Shown piece by piece: positions 1-12,828 of a stretch of DNA of 64,000 nucleotides. Source of the DNA: Epiperipatus broadwayi. Taxonomy: Eukaryota; Onychophora; Udeonychophora; Euonychophora; Peripatidae. Position 1 is the first letter of the stretch. The number at the start of each line of letters is the position of its first letter. The stretch spans positions 8,725,109-8,789,108 of the forward strand of contig JAQFVV010006199.1 in assembly GCA_028023455.1 (NCBI GenBank). The letters are read 5' to 3'. The notes under the pieces were generated by a model that did not search any database, was not told the origin of the DNA, and saw only the letters and a list, made by a program, of their open reading frames with translations. The translations under genes were made by a program, and so were the position numbers.

Positions 1-204
<204 letters not shown>

Positions 205-452
205 GTTTCAAAGCAAAACTTTATTGAGTCTAAAAAGTTACAGAGTCACATATAGTACTATATTGATTTGTTACAAATGCAAAACAAATTACAACAACTT
301 TCAGTATATAAGTCTTTATCAATTCTGCATACTTTCTTTCTTGTTTTTAAATTTGGTCTTCTATTTAGTTCAGTTTATGCTTGCATCTCTTTGAAGTTGA
401 AAAAAAAACTGATGCTGAAAATGTCATCATCTATCATATTAGATTTTATATT

Positions 453-1705
453 TTATAGACTGGATATTTGTTTCAAGTGTGACCATGTGGCTGCAAACAC
501 ATCTGGTTGAGCTAGGATGCTGTCTCTTTTTCTGAACAGTTCTAGTTTTATTGAATATGTTGCTGGGTGGCATTGAGGGTTATTAGCAAGTGCAAAAGTG
601 CATCTGGTACACCAGTAGGCATAAAGGCTATATGTTGCTGCACGAATAGCAGGGATGTTGCCTTTTTTAAATGTATTTATTATTTCATCAATTGAAATGA
701 TAGCCTTTCTGTATGTGGTAAACATTGTGTGACATATTGTTTCTAGTGCACTGCAGGAAATGAAGAAAATGATCTTGTGTCTCTTCTTCTCTATGACAAA
801 GCCCACACATGGGATTTATATTTGTGTAGAATCTACGAAATCTGAGGAAATGTGTTGTGGGTAGAGCATTAAGATTAAGCTTAAGTAGAAAATCAAATAA
901 TTTTGTTTCTACTGACCCTTTTCTGAATTGTTGCAGTGGTTGCCTGCTGTCTATCCCAAGAACTGATGGATGTAGATTAGGTGTCTGGTTTGGGTTTAGT
1001 ATATTATAAATGTCCCAGTATGTATATTTGTTGTCATTATTGAGCGATATTTTGTTGTATATTGGCTTGAGTTCTTCAATCAGTGTGGATAGATATCCAT
1101 ATGAAGGGGGTGGTCTGTCTGTGGGTATTATACTAATTACACACTCCAGGTCTGGAAATCTTTTTATGGTTGCTGTTATTAGATTTACTGATTTCTGTGT
1201 GTAAAAAACATTGATTGTATGGAGTCCAAGTCCATTACTATGTTGGTGGTTTGCTCAGATTTTTTAAAGAGATTGCCACTGTCTTTCTCTTCCATATTAG
1301 TTTGTTGCAGATTGATGAGATTTTGGATATGAATGTTTTTGAAAATTTGATTATAGGTGTGTAGTAGGTAATTTTTGTAATTATAAGTTGATTAAATAGT
1401 GCTACCTTTGCGTTTATTGACAGGTATGACTTTTTAAGTGAGGTTGTGATTTTTTCAGCATCTTTTTTTAATTTATTTTGAATTTTTTGCCTCATTCCGT
1501 TAGTTCCAAGGTAGAATGGGAAACCAAGGAAAGCAGATGGTTTACCATTAAACATATCTGTACAGTGCTTGCCTGTGTATATTGACCTTTCAGCAGTTTT
1601 ATTTGTGTTAATTTTTAAATTAAAATTTGAGGTATAATTCTTTATTATCTCTTGTAATATGGGGAGGTTCTTTTTAGAGGGGAGGAAAATGGTTACATCA
1701 TCCAT
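453..1705 (-). pseudogene. LINE-A C-terminal region with CCHC zinc finger
   Basis: After the YMDD box a 155-residue frame (1705-1238) continues the thumb region. Further on, at about 1060-740, a different frame is open. It contains CGLCHREEETQDHFLHFLQC (about 797-738), a CX2C-HX4C-type finger found at the C terminus of many LINE polymerases and thought to bind nucleic acid. A one-base shift near 740 moves the reading into the 117-residue frame that ends at 453. At least two frameshifts separate the pieces. The 3' untranslated end is not recognisable. Confidence 0.8.
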
Positions 1706-1784
1706 ATAGGCTATGCATGATATATTTAAAGCAGTGTTTGGGATTTGAATGCCTTTTATTTTTTTCTGTACCTCTATTAATAGA

Positions 1785-1857
<73 letters not shown>

Positions 1858-2784
1858 AAAGAGCAAGGCGCTGAGGGGGGATCCTTGTGGGATGGATTGA
1901 ATCGGTCTGAAGGTTGGTGAATTTTTCCCATTTAATGTGATGTGAATTTCACGGCTGAGTAGCAGATTGGCTATTATATATAGTAGGGATGGAGTTATTG
2001 TTGTTTTTTTCAGCACATCTAATAATTTGGCTATAGACACTGAGTCAAATGCTGCCTCAATGTCTAGTTGAACTATAATTGGTGCACATTTCTTACTTTT
2101 TTTAACTACTTCAATTATTGTTTTGTACATTAAGGCACCCTGGCCAATGGATGATCCTTTTTTGGCATATTGTGCTGATGATAGCACAGGGAGTATATGT
2201 TGTTCTATTTTCTCCTTTATTACTCTTTCAAGAATTTTTATTCCTAAAGGTCCCATTAAAATTGGTCGTAGATTAGATAAAGATGATATTGCTGTTGGTT
2301 TTTTGTTAAATGGAACCATTGCAATTGGGTATAGACTTTGTATGTTGTAAATTTTTTGGGATATGTAATTGGCTAAATCGCACAGGTATTTGGCTGTGAA
2401 GTGACTAAGATGTTTGAACACAAATTTTGAAATTCCGTGTGGTCCTGGGTGACATGTGTTTGTTATTGTTGCAAGTTGAAATACAATGTCATTTGTTTTT
2501 ATTGGTGTGTCTGTTTCAGGGTCTCCAAATATGTCTTCATTTGGTATGTACACTCTTTATTTTTGCAGTTTTTTTTTAAAGTGGTGATATATTGGGTTTA
2601 TCATGTTATGTCCAGCTGTTATAGAGCCATCTATTTCAAATGCCATAGGCACTCTGACTGTGGATGGGTATCCCAGTGCCCACCGTATGTATGCTCTGGT
2701 CCAAGTGTGTTGTTGGGTAAGGTATATATTTTTATTTTTTATTGCTACATATTGCTTTAGTGTGTTGCATGTATTGTTGTACAT
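1700..2784 (-). pseudogene. LINE-A reverse transcriptase, split by a (TA)n run
   Basis: The linker frame (2784-2557) is followed by a 258-residue frame starting at 2553. It shows the fingers motif SNLRPILMGPLG, the palm motif A LDIEAAFDSVS and motif B IPQGSPLSALLF. The frame then enters an IY repeat caused by the (TA)n run at about 1786-1854. Beyond the run, in another frame near 1700-1785, the sequence resumes with PLLIEVQKKIKGI and reaches the catalytic box AYMDDVTIF. The aspartates of motif A and of the YMDD box are all present, so the active site was intact before the repeat grew. The element cannot now make a continuous enzyme. Confidence 0.88.
1786..1855. repeat. (TA)n microsatellite inside the LINE-A polymerase
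   Basis: About 34 TA units interrupt the polymerase between motif B and the YMDD box. The flanking coding sequence already reads as alternating Ile-Tyr codons, so the run probably grew from the element's own ATATAT codons. Confidence 0.95.
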
Positions 2785-2940
2785 TTCTGTAAGTTTTTTT
2801 TATTTGTGTTTGATTATCTGTAGTTGGTCTGGAAATGGTTATTCTTTTATGTAGTTCATCTGCCAAAGCTAATAATCTGGTGGGGGGTGTTGAATTGCAG
2901 GTAATATGATTGATGTTGAAAGAAAGTATATTGGTGAATG

Positions 2941-3440
2941 CTAAAACTTTTGGACTGGATCGAGTGACATGTTTTGAAGTTTTTGGAGCATTATATATGT
3001 TTCTGAATATAGGAATTCAGTTGCTTGTGCTGAAAGAAGTATTCGCATAGTCTTTTGAAGGGCTATTGTTGTATTCTGTATTTTTGTTAGGTCGAGGGTG
3101 ATGAACTGGGCAGCATGATCTGAGATTATAAATGGACAGAGTTCAAGATTAAAATAATTATGTAACATTGGTGAGTAGAAACACAAATCAATAAGTGACT
3201 TATATCTATTATTATTAAAAGATATTGAGTTTAATGGGAGAAAACCTTCAGCACTCATAAGTGGGATTGTTATTTGATGGATCCATTTGGTGACAAAAGT
3301 TTGGTAGGTCATGTTGAAATCTCCCAGGAGTATTATGGGATTTGGTGTTGCTGTAAGCATTGAATTTATTGTTGCCATTATTCTGGAGATGATGACAGGG
3401 CCTGGTGATATATAGACAAATACTAGGTTAAGTGTGATAT
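2941..3440 (-). pseudogene. LINE-A apurinic-type endonuclease domain (fragment)
   Basis: The 145-residue frame at 3378-2941 begins within an endonuclease domain. The segment LLGDFNM near residue 20 matches the metal-binding GDFN motif of the exonuclease-endonuclease-phosphatase fold, and ISDHAAQF near residue 85 matches the catalytic SDH motif that closes it. In the family, this domain nicks target DNA to prime reverse transcription. The frame stays open after SDH into a poorly conserved linker. The N-terminal motifs fall upstream, towards the gap. The reading comes from motif spacing alone. Confidence 0.85.
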
Positions 3441-3500
3441 TTTTATAATGGAGTGTTATTATGATAAGATTAGAGTCAATATATATAATTTTAAAAGAAT

Positions 3501-4000
3501 NNNNNNNNNNNNNNNNNNNNNNNNNNNNNNNNNNNNNNNNNNNNNNNNNNNNNNNNNNNNNNNNNNNNNNNNNNNNNNNNNNNNNNNNNNNNNNNNNNNN
3601 NNNNNNNNNNNNNNNNNNNNNNNNNNNNNNNNNNNNNNNNNNNNNNNNNNNNNNNNNNNNNNNNNNNNNNNNNNNNNNNNNNNNNNNNNNNNNNNNNNNN
3701 NNNNNNNNNNNNNNNNNNNNNNNNNNNNNNNNNNNNNNNNNNNNNNNNNNNNNNNNNNNNNNNNNNNNNNNNNNNNNNNNNNNNNNNNNNNNNNNNNNNN
3801 NNNNNNNNNNNNNNNNNNNNNNNNNNNNNNNNNNNNNNNNNNNNNNNNNNNNNNNNNNNNNNNNNNNNNNNNNNNNNNNNNNNNNNNNNNNNNNNNNNNN
3901 NNNNNNNNNNNNNNNNNNNNNNNNNNNNNNNNNNNNNNNNNNNNNNNNNNNNNNNNNNNNNNNNNNNNNNNNNNNNNNNNNNNNNNNNNNNNNNNNNNNN
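3501..4000. other. Assembly gap (500 N)
   Basis: Exactly 500 undetermined bases, most likely a placeholder of unknown true length. LINE-A enters it from the left; the right flank shows no LINE-A coding similarity. Confidence 0.99.
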
Positions 4001-7000
4001 TTGTTGTATCAATCTGTTTAAAAAATTTTAAATTTAAGATATATTTAGCTATATGATGTTAATTTTGTTAATAACAATCTTTTAAAAAGTGTAATTCAAG
4101 TAATTTATGAGTGTTTGATATGTGAAAATTGTGCTGATGTTTGAGAGAGATGTTTCAATAAAGATGATGATAGTATGTGGTTGGGAAAACTGGCCATAAT
4201 TAATACTGCATTAAAAAATTTAATAAATAAATGTTTAAAGTTAAAAGTTTTAAAAAAAGACAAGTTAAAATTAAATGCATATATTTATTGTTGATAAAGA
4301 TTAATATTTAATAGGTGTATATAAATATTTTAATTATTAGTAGTACATAATAGAAGATTAATATTTGATTTTAATAATATCGAATTATTATCTTAAAAGT
4401 TGTTATAATATATTGTTTATTTTAAAAATATTTATTTTTAAAAATGAAATTGTTAGTTTATTTTTAGATTATTACAAGCATTTGTATCTGTGTTGTAAAA
4501 CAGATGTTAGTTAGACACATACACACATGCTTGTGAGTTTTTTTTAGTAAAGTTGCTAAAACTATTTTAAAATTCTGTTATAAAAATTATAAGTATTGTA
4601 TTGGCTATTACGAGATAAAAATAAAGATAATTAATGTGAAACATTAAAACTGATTTTTAAAATACTGCTTAAAAAACATAACGAATAAAAATAGACTTAG
4701 TTTGTTTATAAAAATAATCTTATAAAAGCTAAAAGTGAAATAAAGTAAGAAAGTATATTTTAAAAAATGTTTAATGGATTTAAATAAATGATAAAGATTA
4801 ATTTAAGAATTTAATAATGTAATAAATAATAAATATTAAATAAGTCATTATTTATTTTTAATTTTGTATTGTTGGTAAAATATGTAAATAAGCTAGCAAG
4901 TTGATTGTTTAATTTACCAATCAAGTAGGGAGTTGATTCCGGTATAAAACCAGGGTTCAATTGTTCGGAGGGAATTATGATTATAATTTTTAAAAGTAAA
5001 GTGTGCTATTAGAGATAGCTAAGTAAAATTATAGACGCTCTCGTAGTCATTTTAAAAATTATAAGAGAGTGGTTTTAAATAATTTATAAAAAGTTTTACC
5101 ATCAAATATGCAGTGCTAGTTTAATTATAATTTCCTATTGATCATCTCTATCGAAGCTCAATTTACTATCAAATAGTCATGAAGACATCATATAAGGATA
5201 AAATGTATTGGAGACTTTATACTAAAAATATAACAAACGCTGGATTAACTAGGAGAATTACTAGATGGATAAAAGTAATATGTAGGACATTATATAAATT
5301 CAAAAATTAATTGTAATTAATTTTTGTAAAGACAAATATTTTAAAGAAAGAGAAATACTTCTTTATGAAGAAAGTATATGTAAATTATAAATTTAGGTAT
5401 ATATCTTAGTAAAGATATGGAAATTAACAGTAATTGTATAAATACTTGCCTGGTGAAGTCTTTGTGGTTCAAAAGACTAAATTTTGACAGTTTTAAAAAG
5501 GCAAATAAATTGGAAGTTTAATTGGCCAAGAAATACCTATAAGTAAAATTATTATATTATTAAAGTCTGAACGCTGGTCGTACAGAAGAATAAAAAAATT
5601 AATCTTACCTAGATATTTGTTAAGGAATGCGCAAATAAAATATACGTGGATATCCAAGTCAATTAGATTAATTAAATAAGAACTTTATAAACTATTGACT
5701 AAAACTAATAATTTTAAAGTAATTTGCCTTTAAAGAAATGAATCCGGATCATATAAACTATTTTAATTACTATTTTATTCTTATGATGGAACTGATTTTA
5801 TTTTTATTTTATTTTTAAAAAAAACATTTTCATTTTTCATATAAAACTTTTAAAAACACGTGATGTACCGGAAAAGGAAGTAATGTGTTGTGAAAGTTTG
5901 TACCTAGGAAAAAGAACAATTATGGGTGAAAGAAGACACCGTTGGATTTTATGTAATATGTTTTATTTATTAACTAACATAAATATTTAATTAATTATTG
6001 ATTTGTTAAAGATAGGAAAGGTACATTTACATTTTAAAAAAATAACTAAATATTAATATAACATTTCATTGCATAAAGTTTATTTTTTTATAATTATACG
6101 ACACGTAATATTTAAAAGAATAATTGTTGAGTGTAAATGTGAAATTATTTTTGTAAAACTATAATCCTGGAGGACATCGTATGGCGGACTGTACATTAGA
6201 GTATCATTTATGGTAAAAATTATATAATAATAATAATTTGATGTATTTTGATATGTTTTTCTTTAGATCAACCAAATATTATTTGATTGTTGAATGAATG
6301 TATAAATATTTAAATAATATACACGCATAAGATTAGTAATAACAGTTTTATTTTAATATGCATACTTTGAATTTATAATGTAAATTTAATACAACATAAT
6401 ATGAGAAATTTAGAAACAATTATATGATTCTTTCGTGGATAAATTTTAATGTTTCTGTTATAATATTAGGAATGAGATTTATTATATTAGTATAAGTTAT
6501 TATTTTTCTTTTCAAGTTAGTAAGAGATATAAAATCAATATTTTGTTTTATTTTATTAGATAAGTTAAGTTAATTTTACATAGAAGTTTATATTTTGATT
6601 GATGGTTTATCGGATATAGATAATGAGGTATAAGAGAATTTGGATAGTCATTATTTTGAAAATTGGTCATCTGTTTTCTGAAGTTGAATATGGTTAAAAT
6701 GATATTTGTAGATAGAAGTTTATTAGGGAGGAATAGGAATAACAAGTTAAGAAGAGTAATAGTTTAACTAGAAAAGAATCATAGAATTTTATTTAATATA
6801 ATACCTTATAAAATTGGTAATTGTTGAATAATTTTAAAGATTATTTTAAAAGAACATATACGTATTGCATATTTTGGTAAGACATGTAGTATGAAATTAC
6901 ATTAGAATGAAATAAATAATTATAATCAATAATTATTATTATATTACAAAATTATATCAGTTTATACGTTATTTGACATTGGAGTAATGCTAATAGTAAA

Positions 7001-7999
7001 TGCAATGCATATTAGTACATTATAATAGAAATAGCATAAATACTTAGGTGAAGTAGCATTTTAATTGTTAACGTTTGTTTATTTACAAATGCTACATTTT
7101 TTAGGATATTTTACATAAAATTTTCTTGTATTAATTGATGACAAAATGATATTTATAAAATTTAAGTTCATCAACTTAATTAAATGTTGTTGATAAAACA
7201 CTTAAAGAATGTATAAATTATTTATTTATGATTATGGAAATAGTAACAGTGTAAAAAAACTTGTATTATTATTTTTTATTTTTTTATTTTCTTTGGTTTC
7301 CATTTTTAATGTAAATAGTGTAAATAAGTTATTGGTTAAAGTTGATGTAAATAAATTTGTTAAGTTGTTTTAAAATGTGTCGAATTCATTATTTTACACC
7401 ACAGCATTTGACAACAGATAATTTGAATAAACATAATAATTGCACAATATGAATTTATTATTATTATTATTATTTTAGAAAGAAATACAATATTTTCTTA
7501 ATATAATTTATAGAAATTAATTGACATTAACATATAATATTATGATGGTCATAAAGTAATTATAATGCACAATATTAGAGTATAATATTATTTATTGCCA
7601 CAGATTGTTAAATTATAAGAATTTAGTATATTGTAAAATTAAGATGCTATATGGAAATGAAAGACATGTATATGATTTACTTATTTTCTTAATGATTAAT
7701 AGTATAATAAAAATAGATAAGATTAAGTTATACAATAAAGATTACTCTTGCTAGTTAGTGTTATTGGAGTAAGTTAGGTGTATTTAGGTTTGATATTAAA
7801 TCCCTTATCATTCCTATCTGCATGAATTATTATTACTTTAAGATAATTAGAAGAACCTGAGATTATTTAATTATATTTCCTTAACAAAAGATTGAGAGTT
7901 ATTTATCTATTATTATGAAAGATAGTTAATTTATAAAAGACATAAGAGTGCTGTAGATGTAGTAATAAAATAATAAAGATGTAATTAGTATTCTTATGC
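4001..7999. other. AT-rich DNA without recognised genes
   Basis: No open frame of credible composition, no repeat copy seen elsewhere in the window and no structural RNA could be supported. The only GC-richer patch (about 4905-4975) holds a GGTTCAATTG string that weakly resembles a tRNA B box, but no fold could be built around it. Confidence 0.6.
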
Positions 8000-8036
8000 C
8001 ATTGAGATAATGTCTTGGGAAGACATTACCTCAATG
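8000..8036. repeat. Near-perfect short hairpin
   Basis: Arms of about 17 bases, beginning CATTGAG and ending CTCAATG, pair with one mismatch around a GGG loop. It lies in otherwise plain AT-rich DNA, with no U tract to suggest a terminator and no gene beside it. It may be a tiny foldback relic. Confidence 0.6.
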
Positions 8037-8273
8037 TAAATTCAATTACCAATTGTAACTTTACTTCACAGTCTCATGATTTTAGTAAATATTTATTTAA
8101 TTAGTAGATGATATTGAACTATATTAAATTTTAATAAGTTATAATAAATTTGATAAGATATATTATTATAAAAAAGATATTAAAGATAGTTATACATATT
8201 TTAGATAAGCATAACGATTTAATTGAGCTAGTCATATTTTAAATTATATCATATATCGAGAAGTGAGGGTACA

Positions 8274-8298
8274 ATATATATATATATATATATATATA
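8274..8298. repeat. Short (TA)n run next to a foldback element
   Basis: Twelve or so TA units directly abut the left end of the foldback at 8301-8507. It may be its target site or a by-product of insertion. Confidence 0.8.
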
Positions 8299-8300
8299 AT

Positions 8301-8507
8301 CAAAATTACCCCAAATTCACAATTCAACCAAACTAGCCAAAATAAATAAATTCTAAAGCACAACCAATGGTTCCGCTGTTACAAGCAGACTTCTCAAGTG
8401 TAAACAACTATACTTGAAAAGTCTGCTTGTAGTAGTGAAACCATTGGTTGTGGTTTTAAATATTTTTTTGGTTAGTCTGGTTGAGTTGTGAATTTGCAGT
8501 AATTTTT
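8301..8507. mobile_element. Foldback (palindromic) MITE-like element
   Basis: Left arm 8301-8400 and right arm 8407-8507 are inverted copies joined by a very short spacer. The arms share CACAACCAATGGTT near the centre and AATTCACAA near the ends, with scattered mismatches and small indels. There is no coding capacity. The left flank is a TA repeat, so a TA target-site duplication cannot be proved. A snap-back reverse-transcription product is an alternative to a DNA transposon. It was not seen elsewhere in the window. Confidence 0.75.
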
Positions 8508-9218
8508 ATTACTTATTGACTAGTTTAGCATTATGCTTTTAATGTATATTTATATAGACATGAAATAAGTTAAATATTTTTGAATAATATGCTTTTCATT
8601 GTTTATCACAAATTTTTCAAAAATTAAAACAAAAACCGAATATATTATTTAATTAAACACAATTATTACAAATTAAATACTAAAAAACATAAAATAAAAA
8701 TCTATACTTATGTGATTATGTAAAATTTTATTCAAAAAAAATGTGAGGCTCAATTGACAATTATTTTATTATAGTTACTATAATATTGCAAGAAAATGTG
8801 TTTTAACCTAGATATTTTTTTACTAGTGTTAAAGCTTCCATTTATTGACTGAAATTATAAGTATATATTATGCATATTATCTATAAAATATAAAAATCAT
8901 GATAAATGAAGCAAAAGTTAATGAAAACATAGATTTATGAAAGTCAGATTACTGAAAATGTGGATATTCAGAACAGAGTACTTGGTGATAGGTTAAAGTT
9001 TTGAGTGAAAGTCAGTGTCACTAACATATAAATATGTGACATACATGTGTTAGTATCTTTGCAAAATATATCTATAAACAGTTTTTAAAGAGTAGTACCA
9101 CACATTTTCAATAACTTTAATATAGTATTTCTTTTTATAATCACAGTGCAGAAATTTCATAGTTATATAATTAATTTTAATTAAAATGTTACTATTATTT
9201 TTTTAAACACAAAGTTTA
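8508..9218. other. AT-rich DNA, nothing recognised
   Basis: No coding, RNA or repeat signal could be supported in this interval. Confidence 0.55.
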
Positions 9219-9440
9219 AGGATTGCTATCTTAACATAAATTGAACACTGATTGTGTATATATGAGGGAGATTGTGATCTGGTCCAACTGAAAAGTGCTG
9301 GTTTCTCAAAAAATTTTATATTGGGGATTGCATCTTTTTCACATGTATGTGGTCATGCATATCAGTTGTTTGAGCTGGAGTGAGGACAAATATAAACTGA
9401 AAAATCCTAAGTTCAAATTCCTCTACTTAAATACATGATT
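9219..9440 (+). mobile_element. Hammerhead-type SINE, copy 1 (decayed)
   Basis: This copy matches, block by block, the SINE copies near 24.9, 28.6 and 43.9 kb. Shared blocks are a GATCTGG(T/A)CCAACTGA segment, TATTGGGGAT, the CTTTTTCACATGTATGTGGT block and a 3' AGTTCAAATTCC that resembles a tRNA B box. The ribozyme core is mutated to CTGAAAA, so self-cleavage is not expected. It has no microsatellite tail. Confidence 0.75.
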
Positions 9441-9666
9441 TTTAAGGTAGCAAATTCTTACCACTAAATAAAAGAGATGATTTATCAAAAATGAACTAGA
9501 AAAGCTTTCAGTCATCAACAGTTTTATTATAATCTCTAGCCAATGATGATTCATATTATATTTCAATTATTTTTGCAAATTTTCTATATATTTTTTATAA
9601 TATTAATTTTGATGCCTGTATTCCTTCAAAAACAATTAACAATATGATAAAACTAAAAATATCAAG

Positions 9667-10130
9667 ATGAAATGGATTGCAATTCTATTTATATCAAGTG
9701 AACAAGTTAAATTTATGAGAAAGATTTATAATGGTTTGTGTCAAATTACTTTTTTCATGACAAATAATACAAATAAATTAACTAACAACTCTAGAAGCAA
9801 AAATTTAAGTTCAAATCAAAATTGTATTATATATAGATTAATATGTGAAGGTGGCTTACAATATATTAAGAGTCTAGATGTATATTAGAAAAAAAAATAA
9901 AAGAACATATGTTTTTATATAAAATAGTTCAAAAAGATAAACAATTAAGAAAAAATAAAAATAGAGGCACAGCATCTGTTATATTTGATCATAATAAAAC
10001 TCGTAAATACAGGTTTAAATTTGATTATAAAAACATAAAATTATATCAATTGAATATTGTCACAACAAACGAAAAATAAAAGAAGCTATATTAATTTCGA
10101 GAAATCATCAAACATTAAAATAATAGAATT
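9667..10130 (+). pseudogene. Penelope-like GIY-YIG endonuclease fragment
   Basis: The open frame at 9667-9888 ends NCIIYRLICEGGLQYIKS, which fits the start of a GIY-YIG nuclease (IYR...C...QYI for GIY...YIG). Shifting one frame at about 9887 gives a continuation with EKKIKEHM, then a FDHNKTRKYRFKF stretch, and after another shift near 10073 RKIKEAILISRN. This spacing follows the GIY-YIG domain of Penelope-like retroelements, where the EN domain nicks DNA after the reverse transcriptase. No polymerase domain was found upstream; the SINE at 9219-9440 lies there. At least two frameshifts make this a relic. A lone GIY-YIG gene of another family is possible but less likely. Confidence 0.65.
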
Positions 10131-12121
10131 GTGGGAGAGCTGAATAGAATTATGGGAGTTATAAAATAATGTCTCGTTTTGATTATTCAATGTTATATCA
10201 TTATATAATTGACAAAGACTAAAAGGAATATAGTCAAAAGTGCTTCTAACAGAATAAGTTTAATTATATGAATATTACTGTATTTAATATATATCAAGTA
10301 TTACAATTTATAAAACATAGCGCTATAAAATAAATGCTTATTTATATATATCAAGTTGAATTTTACATATATATTTTTTAATAAATCTAATAGCTTAACT
10401 TATATTTGAAATTAAACAATAAAACGACTTTTTTTTTTCAAAAAGCATAAAATGGTTTGTATATATGCAATAACAATATAACCATTGTGCTATAGGACAT
10501 TTTTTGATATTAGGCAGAGCCACCGAGCCAATATACCAGTACCCTGATGGCTTGTGAGCCTTATTTATAAAAGTGCTGACTCGGGTAATTTACGCAACTA
10601 TATTTTTTATAGAATTTGGAATAAAATGGATATTGCATAAATCATGTATTTCCATATTTAAAATGTTTTACACAATGTTTGAAAGATCTTATTTATTCTC
10701 TGCTAATGGATCAAAAAAGATTTCTCCTTTTTCAATTACTGAGTTTCTGAATAGAATTATTTATCAACTTTGAAGGCGTATGATATATATTACTTAAAAA
10801 TAAATTTATATTATAAATATTTTTTTAATGTTTTATATATAAATATTTATAAAAATCTTATAATTTAAAAGAACCCATTGTCCAATCATTGATTAAAATT
10901 GAAAAAAGGTCTATTGCACAATATGGTTCAAGTTCAAAGTTGAAAATGAAGCAGTACTTTTATTTATTAATAACAGAAATGATTATAGAAATAGAGAATG
11001 ATTATACTATATGCAGAAAATAATATATATATATTCATTATATAGCATTATTTTTTATAATCATATAACTGAATTGACTGTCTATTTAATTTAATAGTTC
11101 ATGAATATTGTTTTTTATAGTGCCCACTAACAAGCTGACCCTGAAAATACAAATGCATAGATAAAGAAACACATTACTGATCCCGACATCTCTCCAGTTA
11201 CCACTAATGTATAAATATTCAATAGAAGCATAATTGTCTTATTTACAGATAGACTAAACAATCTCCATACTTCCCCATTCTTTTAAGAGGAAGCATGGAG
11301 GTTCTTTAATATATCTATAAAGATATTACACATGGGAAAGAGAAAAATGAATAACTCCGTGTGTGTGTGTGTTTAAAAATAAAAAATCAGATATATTAAT
11401 CTTTAACTGAGGTTTAAAGTTTATATCTGGGCTAGAGACAATCTCTCGTTTAGCAAATGATTAGTAGTAATCATTATTTTATTTATCACATGTGGATGGT
11501 GTCAAAGTTATGAGTGGAATGAGTTTGACAGTTGTAAATAAAAATGTAACAATTGTCTTATTTACTTTAAATATATTTAAATAAGCATCTACTTTTATGA
11601 CCACATTCAATATGTACTGATTTCCGTTTAACAAATAAGTGAGAATTATTCATAGATGTCTACTTTAGTGAGAAAAAATAAATAGGTTATTTATATTCTG
11701 TAGACTGTGAAGAAGTATTACTTTTCTCTACCTTCCTGTATTTTATATTCACATCTAGAGAAGAAGACAGAAATAGATATTTATTAAAATATTAACACAC
11801 ATACACATTGCATGTTCTTTTATATATATATAATCTTGTGCATACATATACAATTAACTACCATTATGCTAAATTGTTTATTATAATAACTACCATAATG
11901 TTAAATTGTTTATTATAATATATTTCTGAATATAATGGATAAGAAATTATTGCATTTATATATTTATTTAGAAATTATACATTTATGTATGAGTGTAAGT
12001 GTGAAAACAAAAAATATTTGATATGCGTATATTCAACGGCAAATCATTACATATAGTTTTAATACTATTAAATTGCATATTATTTACAAAGTAAATAGTA
12101 TGGTAAAATTAGACTACCAAC
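10131..12121. other. AT-rich DNA, one small hairpin
   Basis: No gene was recognised. At about 11263-11300 the string CTCCATACTTCC pairs with GGAAGCATGGAG across a short loop. A (GT)n run lies at about 11358-11371. Neither has a neighbour that suggests a function. Confidence 0.55.
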
Positions 12122-12282
12122 AAATTTCAGATTAAGCATCACATGAACACTATCTTATACTAGCACATAACTGTTTGTAAACAAAGCAAAACTCTCCATA
12201 CAGTATTGCCACCCTGTGCTAACCAGAGTAATCAATGAATACCAGAAGGCTTGTGCATAAAATCCCTATCAAATGCCTAGTC

Positions 12283-12341
12283 ATCCAATATCCCCAGACT
12301 AGTTTCTGGCTTGTGGTCATCGTCAGTGAGGAGCTTTGGTT
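12283..12341 (-). ncRNA. Hammerhead ribozyme, minus-oriented copy of array
   Basis: Read on the minus strand it has core CTGACGA (12326-12320), stem II TGAC/GCCA with one mismatch around CACAA, then GAAAC-TA-GTC. The nucleotide after CTGA is variable in hammerheads, so the C there is tolerated. Stem I forms between CTCCTCA and TGGGGA. The stem II mismatch probably weakens it. Confidence 0.75.
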
Positions 12342-12828
12342 CTGAGAGCACTGCATCTAGATCTTAGGATCTAATGCAACCCTCCAGCACTCACCTTTTA
12401 TCTCTACTTAACTACAAAACTATGAGAATGAAATTGAAAACACAAAAATATTTTCAATCTAAGCTCAATAGCTTATATAGTTATATGGGTCTGACCTCAG
12501 TTCAGCACCCATACATTTTGGTGTCTTTGGCTCTTTAACAACCATAGCCACCACTATCCTATTCGGCATGATTGGTGTTAAACCATTAAGCATCACATGA
12601 TCACTATCTTATACTAGCACATAACCGTTTATAAACAAAGCAAAACTCTCCATACAGTACGGGTGCTGAACTGAGTTCAGACCCATATGACTATATAAGC
12701 TGTTGAGCTTAGATTGAAAATATTTTTGTGTTTCAATTTCATTCTCATAGTTTTGTAGTTAAGTAGAGATAAAAGGTGGGTGCTGGAGGGTTGCATTAGA
12801 TCCTAAGATCTAGATGCAGTGCTCTCAG

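Larger units (their letters stand above)
450..3500 (-). mobile_element. LINE-A: APE-type non-LTR retrotransposon, decayed, cut by the gap
   Basis: Read on the minus strand, this region holds in order the endonuclease (about 3440-2941), a linker (2784-2557), the reverse transcriptase (2553 to about 1240) and a C-terminal CCHC region (about 1060-450). That is the domain order of LINEs that encode an apurinic-type endonuclease. Frames are broken by several indels and by a long (TA)n run, so it is dead. The 5' end is lost in the gap at 3501-4000 and no poly(A) or target-site duplication was found at the 3' side. The clade was not resolved. Confidence 0.9.

Noticed and set aside
1717-1931. Frames rich in alternating Ile and Tyr on both strands
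   Set aside because: They are translations of the (TA)n run; only the flanking LINE-A residues are meaningful.
3448-4056. Long frames across 3490-4012
   Set aside because: They consist of the 500 N gap and have no sequence content.
8991-9010. Host exons in the gene-poor stretches
   Set aside because: I looked for conserved-looking coding blocks with splice sites on both strands and found none that I could defend; very short exons could still be missed.
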